Source: Rhizobiales bacterium 2SD (GTDB lineage Bacteria > Pseudomonadota > Alphaproteobacteria > Rhizobiales > Beijerinckiaceae). From it: a stretch of 64,000 nucleotides of DNA. Positions within the stretch are counted from its first letter, which is position 1. Every line of letters begins with the position of its first letter. The position numbers and the translations under genes are program-made. The notes below the pieces were generated by a model. The model was not told where the DNA came from. It made no database searches and worked only from the letters and a program-made list of their open reading frames with translations. The stretch is from contig SCMY01000013.1 of NCBI GenBank assembly GCA_005502805.1, forward strand, positions 1 to 64,000. The letters are read 5' to 3'. Below, in pieces: positions 8,930 to 19,471 of the stretch.

Positions 8930-9366
8930 GCGACAAGCCGGTCAGGCTCGGGCGCGCCGATTTCCGCCTGTTCCGGGCGATCCCGACACGCTGGGCCGAC
9001 AACGATGTCTTCGGCCACGTCAACAATGTGATCTACTACAACTGGTTCGACACGGTGGTGAATGCCTGGCTGATCGAGCAGGGCTTTCTCGACGCGAAGG
9101 AGAGCAAGGTCGTCGGGCTCGTGGTCGGTACGCGCTGCGACTATTTCGAGAGCGTCGCCTTTCCGGAGATCGTCGAGGGTGCGCTCGCGGTCGAGAAGCT
9201 CGGCCGCTCCTCGGTGACCTATCGCATCGGCATTTTCCGGCAGGGCGAGGCACTCACGGCGGCGCAGGGCCTCTTCACCCATGTCTATGTCGAGCGCGGG
9301 CCGCAGACGCCGGTGCCGATCCCGGCGAAGCTGCGGGCGGCCATGGCGGAGATCGGGGTGGGGTAG
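8926..9366 (+). CDS. Acyl-CoA thioesterase, YbgC/4HBT hotdog family
   Basis: This 146-residue protein is a single hotdog-fold domain that probably hydrolyses acyl-CoA thioesters. The catalytic-region motif TRWADNDVFGHVNNVIYYNW is the 4-hydroxybenzoyl-CoA thioesterase signature, with the aspartate in ADNDVFGH. The RCDYFESVAFPE segment is also characteristic. Its ATG overlaps the preceding TGA (ATGA), so translation is coupled to the methyltransferase. Chain-length preference cannot be read from the sequence. Confidence 0.92.
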   Translation: MSDKPVRLGRADFRLFRAIPTRWADNDVFGHVNNVIYYNWFDTVVNAWLIEQGFLDAKESKVVGLVVGTRCDYFESVAFPEIVEGALAVEKLGRSSVTYRIGIFRQGEALTAAQGLFTHVYVERGPQTPVPIPAKLRAAMAEIGVG

Positions 9367-9461
9367 GCGCTTCCTGCGATTGTGTCAGCGGCCGTTTTCA
9401 GGCTATTGCCCCCGCTTGAGATCGAGCCCTCGGCTCGCCCCCTCCGTCAGGAACAGGCCGC

Positions 9462-11672
<2,211 letters not shown>

Positions 11673-11683
11673 GGAGATCAGCC

Positions 11684-11920
11684 ATGGCGATGGAAGCGAG
11701 CGAGATCGAGCGCCTGATCAAGACAGCGCTGCCGGATGCGGTGGTCGAGATCAAGGACCTCGCCGGTGACGGCGACCACTATGCCGCGACGGTGGTTTCG
11801 GCCGCCTTCAAGGGCAAGTCGCGCGTGCAGCAGCACCAGATGGTCTATGCCGCCCTGCAAGGAAACATGGGCGGCGTGCTGCATGCCCTTGCACTGACGA
11901 CGCAGGCTTCCGACATCTGA
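11684..11920 (+). CDS. BolA family protein
   Basis: A 78-residue BolA-like protein, probably the partner of the CGFS glutaredoxin encoded 330 bases downstream. BolA-Grx pairs coordinate a [2Fe-2S] cluster and take part in iron sensing or cluster delivery. The GDGDHYAATVVS segment contains the conserved histidine region, and SRVQQHQMVYAAL is the helix-turn-helix-like stretch with the second ligand histidine. The length is typical of the short BolA2 type. It starts 11 bases after purL with GGAGA ahead of the ATG, suggesting one transcript. Confidence 0.93.
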   Translation: MAMEASEIERLIKTALPDAVVEIKDLAGDGDHYAATVVSAAFKGKSRVQQHQMVYAALQGNMGGVLHALALTTQASDI

Positions 11921-11923
11921 CAC

Positions 11924-12169
11924 ATGTCGGATGTCGATCTCGTCGCCCTGGTCATCACCCTAGCGGTCATGGGTGTGGGCGGCGCGTTGCTCTATCTGCG
12001 GTCGTTGTCGCGGAAGCGGGCATGGCAGCCTGATACGACCCATGAGATTCACGAGGTCGACAAGCTGAGCAGCCGGTTGATGGTCGATAGCCCGTTCGAG
12101 GGGCGAATCTACACGACGCCCAAGCCGGGGCATCAGGAGAACATGAAGGACGGGTCACCCGGCCGTTAA
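11924..12169 (+). CDS. Small single-pass membrane protein between bolA and grxD
   Basis: An 81-residue open frame begins four bases after the bolA stop. Residues about 6-26 (LVALVITLAVMGVGGALLYL) form a clear membrane helix, followed by a short basic stretch (SLSRKRAW) and a polar tail ending in EGRIYTTPKPG. I do not recognise the family. Tight spacing, the positive-inside charge pattern and in-operon placement support a real gene. Placement between the two iron-sulphur partners hints at a link, but no metal-binding cysteine is present, and there is no good ribosome binding site beyond coupling. Confidence 0.5.
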   Translation: MSDVDLVALVITLAVMGVGGALLYLRSLSRKRAWQPDTTHEIHEVDKLSSRLMVDSPFEGRIYTTPKPGHQENMKDGSPGR

Positions 12170-12249
12170 GCCTTGCGCTGACGACGGCGGTTCCCCAGAA
12201 TTAGAGTGAGTTCATCCAGCGGGCTTTGAACCCGTCCCAGGAGCAAGAC

Positions 12250-12585
12250 ATGAGCGACATCAACGCCCGCATCGATGCCGAAGTGAAGGCCAATGACGTG
12301 GTGCTCTTCATGAAGGGCACGCCGCAATTCCCGATGTGCGGCTTCTCCGGCCAGGTCGTGCAGATCCTCTCCTACGTCGGCGTGCCCTTCAAGGGCGTCA
12401 ACGTGCTCGAGGACCAGGAGATCCGCGAGGGCATCAAGGCCTATTCGAACTGGCCGACTATCCCGCAGCTCTACGTCAAGGGCGAGTTCGTCGGCGGCTG
12501 CGACATCACCCGCGAGATGTTCCAGGCCGGCGAATTGCAGGCGCTGTTCGAAGAGAAGGGCATCGCCGTCAAGCAGGCGAGCTGA
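12250..12585 (+). CDS. grxD: Monothiol glutaredoxin, Grx4 type
   Basis: This 111-residue CGFS glutaredoxin binds and transfers a [2Fe-2S] cluster with glutathione, usually together with BolA. KGTPQFPMCGFSGQVVQIL carries the CGFS active site, and the WPTIPQLYVKGEFVGGCDI segment is the glutathione-binding TIPQ/GGCD region. I start at ATG 12250 (MSDINARID), preceded by CAGGAG; an upstream ATG at 12226 would add eight residues. The gene ends just before a strong bidirectional terminator. Confidence 0.97.
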   Translation: MSDINARIDAEVKANDVVLFMKGTPQFPMCGFSGQVVQILSYVGVPFKGVNVLEDQEIREGIKAYSNWPTIPQLYVKGEFVGGCDITREMFQAGELQALFEEKGIAVKQAS

Positions 12586-12606
12586 GCCTCTCAACTCCGC
12601 AGAATC

Positions 12607-12636
12607 GAAAAGGCGGCGCGCGAGCGCCGCCTTTTT
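12607..12636. terminator. Bidirectional intrinsic terminator after grxD
   Basis: An 8-bp GC stem (12612-12619 with 12624-12631) and a four-base loop are followed by five T on the plus strand and preceded by four A. It can therefore stop grxD and also the converging carbamoyltransferase transcript. Confidence 0.9.
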
Positions 12637-12669
12637 CATGTCCGGATATGGTACCGCCGAAGCGGGCGC

Positions 12670-14400
12670 TCACTTCACCAGCAGCCAGTCCTCGACCACC
12701 AGCGCGTCGAGCCCGCTGGTATAGAACATCAGGATCGCGTCCTCGCTGGTGTGCAGGATCGGCTTACCCATGATGTTGAAGGAGGTGTTGAGGATCACCG
12801 GCACGCCGGTGAGCGCGTGGAAGGCCGAGATCAGCGCGTGATAGCGCGGATTACGCTGCGCAGTGACGCTCTGCAGGCGCCCGGTCGCATCCTCGTGGAC
12901 GACCGCGGGGACGCGGTCGCGCACCGCTTCCTTCCAGGTCAGCGTGCGCTCCATATAGGGCGCATCCTGGTAGTTCTCGAACCAGTCGGGGCCGTGCTCG
13001 GCCAGGATCGAGGGCGCGAAGGGCCGAAAGGCCTCGCGGTACTTCACCTTGGCGTTGAGGATGTCCTTGGCGTCGGCCGGGCGCGGGTCGGCCAGGATCG
13101 AACGGTTGCCGAGCGCGCGTGGCCCGAATTCGGCGCGCCCCTGCGCCCAGCCGATCAGCTTGCCCTCGGCGAGGAGCTTCGCCGTCGCGGTGATGATCTC
13201 GTCGGGCGAGAGCTTCTTCAGGCGCGGCTCCCAGGCCGCCATGCGCTCGAAAGGCTCGGTCGACAGCGAGGAGCCGAGATAGGGGCTCATCGGCCCCTTC
13301 GGCGCCTGCCAGTCCGGATTGGCCTCGGCATGGGCCAGCCAGGCGGCGCCGATCGCGTTGCCGTCATCGGCCGGGGCGGAGGGGACGTGGACCTGCTTGA
13401 AGCCGTGGCGGCCGACGATCCTGCCGTTGAAGGAGGAGTTCAGCGCGCAGCCGCCGGCGAGCACGAGATTCTCCGACGGGCAGAGCGCCGCGGTTTCGGC
13501 GAGCAGCGCCTCCATCATCTCGGCAAAGACGTCCTGGCCGCAGCGCGAGAGGTCGGCCCAGCCCTTGTCGAGCGCGTCCGCCGGGCGGCGGGCGAGGATC
13601 TCGTCGGCGACGCTCTGGACCGTCGCGGCGTCGGCGAAGCTGAGCTTGGTGCCCTCGACGCGATAGAGCTTGCGCAGCAGCGCGAGCAATTCGGGATCGC
13701 GCTGGCCATAGGGCGCGAGCCCCATGATCTTCCATTCCTCGCCCTTGGCCTGGTCGAAGCCGGCGAGGTCGGTGACGAAGCCGAAATAGAAGCCGATCGA
13801 TTCGCGGCCGCGATGGCGCTTCAGCTCGGTGAGGCGGCCGTCCTTGAGCGCGAAGATGGCGGAGGCACCGGTCTCGCCCATGCCGTCGACGACGAGGCAG
13901 GCGGCGTCGCGGAAGGGCGAGGACCAGGAGGCATAGGCGGCATGGCTGAGATGATGGCCATAGCGCTTCATCCCGCTGATCTTCGCCGCGCCGAAGGCGC
14001 GATCGAGGCCGAGCAGGGTGCCGAGACCGGCGCGCTGCTGCTGGTGATGCAGGTTGGCGATCAGGGCGCGCTCGCTACGCTCCGGCACGAGCGAGCGGTT
14101 GAAGGCGGGCGAGAGCTTCAGCAGTGAGTCGAGGCTGAAGGCGCCGCTGCGACTCATCTGGTCGAGGAAGCCGGTGAACTCCTCGCCCCAGCTGGTGGCG
14201 AGTCGGATCTGCGCACCCTTGGGGATGTAGCGCTTGACCAGGCTCTCCATCCGCGCCGCCGTGTCCGGCTCGCAGTTCGGGGCGCGCTTGTATTGCAGAT
14301 AGCGTTCGGCCGCTTCGGCGAAGAGGACCTCACCATTGGGATCGACGATCGCGATGGCCGGGTCGTGGAAGGTGGTGGCGAGGCCGATGGTGTAGCTCAT
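12670..14400 (-). CDS. Carbamoyltransferase, NodU/CmcH/TobZ family
   Basis: A 576-residue enzyme of the family that makes carbamoyl-adenylate from carbamoyl phosphate and ATP and passes the carbamoyl to a hydroxyl acceptor, as in Nod factor, cephamycin and tobramycin synthesis. The N-terminal ASKHA/Kae1-like domain shows GLATTFHDPAIAI, HHLSHAAYASW with metal histidines and VVDGMGETGASAIF. GGCALNSSFNGR and GRAEFGPRALGNRSILADP are strong signatures, and the C-terminal Carbam_trans_C domain follows. I start at MSYTIGL (14400). No glycan or antibiotic cluster surrounds it, so the acceptor is unknown. It converges on grxD and is followed upstream by an exported protein gene. Confidence 0.92.
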   Translation of the reverse strand: MSYTIGLATTFHDPAIAIVDPNGEVLFAEAAERYLQYKRAPNCEPDTAARMESLVKRYIPKGAQIRLATSWGEEFTGFLDQMSRSGAFSLDSLLKLSPAFNRSLVPERSERALIANLHHQQQRAGLGTLLGLDRAFGAAKISGMKRYGHHLSHAAYASWSSPFRDAACLVVDGMGETGASAIFALKDGRLTELKRHRGRESIGFYFGFVTDLAGFDQAKGEEWKIMGLAPYGQRDPELLALLRKLYRVEGTKLSFADAATVQSVADEILARRPADALDKGWADLSRCGQDVFAEMMEALLAETAALCPSENLVLAGGCALNSSFNGRIVGRHGFKQVHVPSAPADDGNAIGAAWLAHAEANPDWQAPKGPMSPYLGSSLSTEPFERMAAWEPRLKKLSPDEIITATAKLLAEGKLIGWAQGRAEFGPRALGNRSILADPRPADAKDILNAKVKYREAFRPFAPSILAEHGPDWFENYQDAPYMERTLTWKEAVRDRVPAVVHEDATGRLQSVTAQRNPRYHALISAFHALTGVPVILNTSFNIMGKPILHTSEDAILMFYTSGLDALVVEDWLLVK

Positions 14401-14477
14401 GGCCGGCAGCGTATGGAGCAGCCGGCCGGCCATGGCAAATGTTGCAGATCGGTGACGCCGGGTTCGGCGTCAGCCGA

Positions 14478-15470
14478 TCACTTGGCGAAGGCGATGCTGT
14501 CGGCGATCGCCTTGATCGCCGGCTCGAGCGAAGCATAGGTCGCCTCGTCGGCGCTGACGATCATGCGCACGAAGCGGCCATCGGCGCCCAGGCCCATATA
14601 CTGGGCGAAGCGCTTGCGGACCGCGCCTTCCGTGATCGTGCCCGAGAGCATGGCGCCATCCTTGCTGCCGGCGAAGGTGATGGTGTCGCGCTTGGCGACC
14701 TCGGCCTTCTCGAAGCCGCGCGTGGTCTGCAGCAGCTTTTCGCCGACAGCGGCCAGCTGCCCGGCCGGAACCTGGCCACCGGTCTGGTAGCTGACGATCA
14801 GCATGGGCTGCGAGCCCTTGGGGTCGACGTTGAGCGGGCCGGAGGTCATCAGCACGCCGAGACCGCCGAACGTATCGACAACGCGGAAAGGCTCGGAGGC
14901 ACGGACGCGGAAGGGCAAGGCTTCGAGCTTTTGCTCCAGCGTCGGCTCAGCGCCAAGCGAGACGGTTTTCAGCATGGCGACGATGTCGTCTCCGTCGAGA
15001 TCGGAATCATCGGGCGCCTGCACCGTGATCATCACCGTCTTGGCTCCCTTGAGCAGCACAATCCACTTGTCGAAGGTCGCGGCGCCCAGCGCCTGCTGGC
15101 CGGTCAGGATGCGGCCCTTGCCGCCGGCGGTCTCGATCTCCTCGGCCTCGTCGATGGTGATGTTCTGCTTGGCGAAGTTGGTCTTCGCCATCTCCAGATT
15201 GGTGAACAGCGTCGAGAGTTGCGGGTGCGCTTCGGGCGGCAGCTCGACGACGAGCACCGAAGCCTTCGCCTCTGCGTTCTCCAGCCCGGCGAACTTGGCC
15301 GAGGGCACGAATCCCTTGAGCGGCGTCAGCGAGACGGTGGTACCGGAAATCGCGGTGCGCTCCTGTGCCTGAGCGCTCACGGCCAATCCGGCGGCCAGCA
15401 GACTACCCATGGCCAGGCGAAGGGTGGTTCGGGCGGCGTGGCGCACTGCGCTCATGTCGAATCGGATCAT
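14478..15470 (-). CDS. Exported protein of unknown function with two similar halves
   Basis: A 330-residue protein with a signal peptide (MSAVRHAARTTLRLAMGSLL and a cleavage-like AVSAQAQ ending about residue 36). The mature part seems to hold two alpha/beta halves, each ending in a hydrophobic strand and a helix (about residues 40-180 and 185-330), a pattern reminiscent of PsbP/DcrB-like folds. I do not recognise the family. ATG 15470 is chosen because AGGAG lies about seven bases upstream. It is oriented with the carbamoyltransferase and may be cotranscribed. The fold suggestion is inference from pattern only. Confidence 0.7.
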   Translation of the reverse strand: MIRFDMSAVRHAARTTLRLAMGSLLAAGLAVSAQAQERTAISGTTVSLTPLKGFVPSAKFAGLENAEAKASVLVVELPPEAHPQLSTLFTNLEMAKTNFAKQNITIDEAEEIETAGGKGRILTGQQALGAATFDKWIVLLKGAKTVMITVQAPDDSDLDGDDIVAMLKTVSLGAEPTLEQKLEALPFRVRASEPFRVVDTFGGLGVLMTSGPLNVDPKGSQPMLIVSYQTGGQVPAGQLAAVGEKLLQTTRGFEKAEVAKRDTITFAGSKDGAMLSGTITEGAVRKRFAQYMGLGADGRFVRMIVSADEATYASLEPAIKAIADSIAFAK

Positions 15471-15641
15471 CGCATCGCTCCTGTACGATCGGTGGGGCCC
15501 GCGTCGCCGACAACGGGCCATGCTGTAACTGGCTGAGCGGATACAGGTTCACATCCCGCGACCTTGCGATCGAAGGATGAGGCTTGAAGCCGCTTGTCGC
15601 TCTTGCGCGTGTCAGTGACGTGATCGACGAGAGCGCAAAGA

Positions 15642-16271
15642 TCAGCGCCGGCCGATCGCGGCCGAGATCATCGCCTTGGCGTCGACGCCGGCCCATTCAG
15701 CCGGGCCTTGCAGCAAAGCGAGCTCGCAGCCGGCGGGATCGACCAGCAGGCTGATCGGCATGCCCTCGACCTTCTTCACGGCGCGCACGTCCTGGAAGAC
15801 CTTGGCCTGCGGGTCGGCATAATAGCCGAGACGGGTGATGTTCTTGTCGGCCAGCCACTTCTTCGGCTTGTCCGGATGGCGCGTGTCGATATTGATTGCC
15901 ACGACCTCAAAATCGGGACCGCCGAGCGCTCCCTGGAGCGCGTCGAGCGCCGGCATCTCGGTCAGGCAGGGCAGGCACCAGGTCGCCCAGAGGTTGACCA
16001 GCACGGTCTTGCCGCGGAAGGCCGACAGCGTGGTCGGCTTGCCGTCCGGGCCGTTGAAGGCGAGATCAGGCAGCAAGGCCGGCTGCTTGGCGACCTCGAC
16101 GGCGGCGACCTCGCCCTTCGCCAGCGGGCGCAGCGTCTCGACCTTTGTCGCGGCCGCGCTGCAGACGGAATTGCCGGCCCCGCCCCGCACGGAGTAGAAG
16201 GCCCCTGCGCCGCCGAGCACCAGCAGCGCCAGGGCCCCACAGGCCATCGCCATTTTCGACCGAGACGTCAT
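15642..16271 (-). CDS. tlpA: TlpA-type thiol:disulfide oxidoreductase
   Basis: A 209-residue membrane-anchored thioredoxin-like protein facing the periplasm. An N-terminal helix (about residues 7-25) is followed by a linker and a thioredoxin domain with LVNLWATWCLPCLTEMP, whose WCLPC is the redox site. An extra cysteine pair (SVC near residue 37 and PAGC near 181) resembles TlpA of rhizobia, which serves cytochrome oxidase maturation. I start at MTSRSKMAMA (16271), which has AAGGA upstream and gives a sensible anchor. It is divergent from argH with only 31 bases between, as in relatives. Confidence 0.9.
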   Translation of the reverse strand: MTSRSKMAMACGALALLVLGGAGAFYSVRGGAGNSVCSAAATKVETLRPLAKGEVAAVEVAKQPALLPDLAFNGPDGKPTTLSAFRGKTVLVNLWATWCLPCLTEMPALDALQGALGGPDFEVVAINIDTRHPDKPKKWLADKNITRLGYYADPQAKVFQDVRAVKKVEGMPISLLVDPAGCELALLQGPAEWAGVDAKAMISAAIGRR

Positions 16272-16302
16272 CGTGCGTCCTTGAAGAGCAGGAAAGACCG
16301 CC

Positions 16303-17703
16303 GTGAGCAACCGCATGTGGGGTGGGCGTTTCGCCACAGGTCCAGACGCCATCATGGAGGAGATCAACGCCTCCATCGATTTCGACCAGCGCCTCTGGCG
16401 CCAGGATATCCGCGGCTCGCTCGCTCACGCCGCCATGCTCGCCGAGACCGGCATCCTGACGAAGGCGGACGTGGACGCGATCTCGGCCGGACTCAAGGGC
16501 ATCGAGGCCGAGATCGAGGCCGGGCGCTTCACGTTCTCGCGTGCGCTCGAAGACATCCACATGAATGTCGAGAGCAATCTCAAGGACCGGATCGGCCTCG
16601 CCGCCGGCCGCCTGCACACCGCCCGCTCGCGCAACGACCAGGTCGCGACCGATATGCGCCTGTGGGTACGCGACGCGCTCGACCAGCTCGACGAGCAGGT
16701 CGCCGACCTCCAGCTCGCGCTGGCGGAGAAGGCCGAGACCTATGCGGGGGCGGTGATGCCGGGCTTCACCCATCTGCAGTCGGCCCAGCCGGTAACTTTC
16801 GGCCATCACCTGCTCGCCTATGTCGAGATGCTGGCGCGCGACCGCAGCCGGCTGCGTGATGCCCGCGAGCGCATGAACGAATGCCCTCTCGGCGCCGCCG
16901 CGCTCGCCGGCACCTCCTTCCCGATCGACCGGCACATGACCGCCAAGGCGCTCGGCTTCGCCCGCCCGACGGCGAACTCGCTCGATTCGGTCTCGGATCG
17001 CGATTTCGTTCTGGAGACGCTGTCGGCGGCCTCGATCTGCGCCATGCACCTGTCGCGGCTGGCCGAGGAAATCGTGCTGTGGGCGACGCCGCAATTCGGC
17101 TTCGTCAAGCTCTCCGACAAGTTCTCGACCGGCTCCTCGATCATGCCGCAGAAGCGCAACCCCGACGCGGCCGAACTGGTGCGCGGCAAGGCGGGCCGCG
17201 TCTTCGGCGCGCTGCAGGGCCTGCTGACGATGATGAAGGGCCTGCCGCTGACCTATTCGAAGGACATGCAGGAGGACAAGGAAGGCACCTTCGACGCAGT
17301 GCAGACGCTGTCGCTCTGCTTGGCCGCCAGCGCCGGCATGGTCCGTGACATGCAGCCGGACCTGAAGACGATGAAGAAGGCGGCCGGCCTCGGCTACGCC
17401 ACCGCGACGGACCTCGCCGACTGGCTGGTGCGCGTGCTGAAGATGCCGTTCCGTGACGCTCATCACGTCACCGGCCGGCTCGTCGGCATCGCCTCGGCCA
17501 AGGGCGTCGGGCTGGAGAAGCTCTCGCTCGCCGAGATGCAGGAGGTCGAGCCGATGATCAGCGACGAGATCTTCGCCGTGCTCGGCGTCGAGCGCTCGGT
17601 GAAGAGCCGCACCAGCTATGGCGGCACCGCGCCCGCCAATGTGAAGCGGCAGGCCAGGCGCTGGCTGAAGCAGCTCGCCAAGGACGCGAAGCCGCAGCCA
17701 TGA
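16303..17703 (+). CDS. argH: Argininosuccinate lyase
   Basis: This 466-residue cytoplasmic enzyme cleaves argininosuccinate to arginine and fumarate, the last step of arginine synthesis. NRMWGGRFATGPD opens the protein. HTARSRNDQVATDMRLW, GFTHLQSAQPVTFGHH and the SSIMPQKRNPD loop with the catalytic serine are all present. The GTG at 16303 gives the normal N-terminus. The gene is followed by lptM-lysA, a very common order in Hyphomicrobiales. The short divergent gap to tlpA must contain its promoter. Confidence 0.98.
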   Translation: MSNRMWGGRFATGPDAIMEEINASIDFDQRLWRQDIRGSLAHAAMLAETGILTKADVDAISAGLKGIEAEIEAGRFTFSRALEDIHMNVESNLKDRIGLAAGRLHTARSRNDQVATDMRLWVRDALDQLDEQVADLQLALAEKAETYAGAVMPGFTHLQSAQPVTFGHHLLAYVEMLARDRSRLRDARERMNECPLGAAALAGTSFPIDRHMTAKALGFARPTANSLDSVSDRDFVLETLSAASICAMHLSRLAEEIVLWATPQFGFVKLSDKFSTGSSIMPQKRNPDAAELVRGKAGRVFGALQGLLTMMKGLPLTYSKDMQEDKEGTFDAVQTLSLCLAASAGMVRDMQPDLKTMKKAAGLGYATATDLADWLVRVLKMPFRDAHHVTGRLVGIASAKGVGLEKLSLAEMQEVEPMISDEIFAVLGVERSVKSRTSYGGTAPANVKRQARRWLKQLAKDAKPQP

Positions 17704-17779
17704 TCCCGGCGCAAAGGCTCGCAAGCTTGCACGCCATTCGCTACACTCTCCCCGACGCCTTCCCCGAGGATACCCGTTC

Positions 17780-18040
17780 GTGCCGCATTCCCGTCTGACT
17801 ATCGGCCGCGCCATGCTGCTGGCCGGCTTCCTCGGCCTCGCGCTCACCGCCTGCGGCCGCAAGGGCCCGCTCGAACCGCCGCCCGATGCCAAGAATGCGA
17901 TCGACTTGCCGGATCAGCAGACCGGCGCGGTCGAGAACAGCTTCAATGCGACGGATGCCTCGCCGCTCGGCAAGCCGGCGAAGCGCAACCGGCCGATCGA
18001 GGTTCCCGAGAAGCCTTTCGTGCTCGACCCGTTGCTCTGA
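17780..18040 (+). CDS. lptM: LptM-like small lipoprotein
   Basis: An 86-residue lipoprotein precursor. The signal peptide ends in the lipobox LTAC, and CGRKGPLEPP right after the lipidated cysteine is the hallmark of the LptM (YifL) family; in E. coli LptM helps LptD oxidative maturation in the outer membrane. The rest is a proline-rich, disordered tail. The start is GTG at 17780. It lies between argH and lysA, seven bases ahead of lysA, as in most relatives. Confidence 0.9.
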   Translation: MPHSRLTIGRAMLLAGFLGLALTACGRKGPLEPPPDAKNAIDLPDQQTGAVENSFNATDASPLGKPAKRNRPIEVPEKPFVLDPLL

Positions 18041-18047
18041 GAGCCCG

Positions 18048-19337
18048 ATGCATCACTTTGCCTATCGCGACGGCGCGCTCTTCGCCGAGGATGTCGACCT
18101 GCGCGAGATCGCGGACACGGTCGGAACGCCGGTCTATGTCTATTCCTCGGCGACGATCGAGCGGCATTATCGCCTCTATGAAGCGGCGATGGCGTCGATC
18201 ACGCCGGGCAAGCCGGCACATGTCTTCTACGCCATGAAGGCGAACAGCAATCTCGGCGTGCTGAAGACGCTGGCTGCCCTCGGCGCCGGCGCCGACACCG
18301 TCTCGGAAGGCGAGATCCGCAAGGCGCTCGCCTCCGGCTTCCCGGCCGGCAAGATCGTCTTCTCCGGCGTCGGCAAGAGCGAGAGCGAGCTTGCCTTCGC
18401 GGTCGAGGCCGGCATCTACCAGGTCAACATCGAGACCGAGGGCGAGCTCGACCTCCTGTCCAAGGTGGCGCAGCGCCTCGGCAAGCGCCAGGAGGCGGTG
18501 TTCCGGGTCAACCCCGACATCGGCGCCGGAGGACACGCCAAGATCACCACGGGCTCCTCGGCGAACAAATTCGGCGTCTCCTTCGAGGAGGTGCACCGGC
18601 TTTATGCCCGCGCCGCCAACATGGCAGGGGTCAGGATCATGGGGCTCGCCGTGCATATCGGCAGCCAGATCCGCGAGGTCGAAGCCTTCGAGGCGGCCTA
18701 TGCCAAGATGCGTGACCTCGTGCTGGCGCTGCGGGCGGAAGGCCATCGCGTCGATCGGCTCGATCTCGGCGGCGGCCTCGGCATCCCCTACGATATCCCG
18801 AGGGAGTTCGATCACGGCCCGGGGCTGATCGAGGCCTATGCCGCGATGGTCGCCAGGGTGACGAAAGGGCTCGACGCCGAACTCGGCTTCGAGCCGGGCC
18901 GCCTGATCGTCGGCAATGCCGGGATCCTGCTGACGAAGGTGCTGCATCTCAATCCGCGACCGACCAAGGAGTTCCTCGTCGTCGATGCGGCGATGAATGA
19001 CCTGATGCGGCCGGCGATGTATGAGGCCTATCACGAGATCTGGCCGGTGGCGGAGCCGGCGGAAGGGGCGAAAACGATCGCTTATGACGTGGTCGGGCCG
19101 ATCTGCGAATCAGGCGACACCTTCACCACCGGGCGCGAATTATCCGCGCTGAAGCCCGGGGACCTCATCGCCTTCATGACCGCCGGGGCCTATGGCGCCA
19201 GCATGTCCTCGACCTACAACCAGCGCCCGCTGGTCGCCGAAGTGCTGGTGAAAGGCGACAAATTCGCAGTGACGCGCCCGCGCCAGACCTATGAAGAGCT
19301 GATCGGCACGGATCGCGCGCCCCCCTGGCTGCCCTGA
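18048..19337 (+). CDS. lysA: Diaminopimelate decarboxylase
   Basis: A 429-residue PLP enzyme that decarboxylates meso-diaminopimelate to lysine, at the branch between peptidoglycan precursor and lysine. The fold-type III barrel carries the PLP lysine in HVFYAMKANSNLGVL. HIGSQIREVEAF, LDLGGGLGIPY and the late GPICESGDTF with the catalytic cysteine confirm the family. The ATG at 18048 gives MHHFAYRDG, the usual start. It lies seven bases after lptM and is followed by TIGR02302, the standard order. Confidence 0.98.
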   Translation: MHHFAYRDGALFAEDVDLREIADTVGTPVYVYSSATIERHYRLYEAAMASITPGKPAHVFYAMKANSNLGVLKTLAALGAGADTVSEGEIRKALASGFPAGKIVFSGVGKSESELAFAVEAGIYQVNIETEGELDLLSKVAQRLGKRQEAVFRVNPDIGAGGHAKITTGSSANKFGVSFEEVHRLYARAANMAGVRIMGLAVHIGSQIREVEAFEAAYAKMRDLVLALRAEGHRVDRLDLGGGLGIPYDIPREFDHGPGLIEAYAAMVARVTKGLDAELGFEPGRLIVGNAGILLTKVLHLNPRPTKEFLVVDAAMNDLMRPAMYEAYHEIWPVAEPAEGAKTIAYDVVGPICESGDTFTTGRELSALKPGDLIAFMTAGAYGASMSSTYNQRPLVAEVLVKGDKFAVTRPRQTYEELIGTDRAPPWLP

Positions 19338-19471
19338 GATCGCTTCACAATACCCGGAGCACCTGTGGGCTCGGGCGCCTCGGTGCTGGTCACGCCACAA
19401 TCCCGTGCTAGCCTCCCTGCTCGATCGATGAAGCCAGGAGAGGCGCCGCGGGGGGCGGCCCGGAGCATCGG

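Noticed and set aside
12751..14127. A 458-codon plus-strand frame opposite the carbamoyltransferase
   Set aside because: It mirrors a conserved enzyme and has no plausible start signal or domain.
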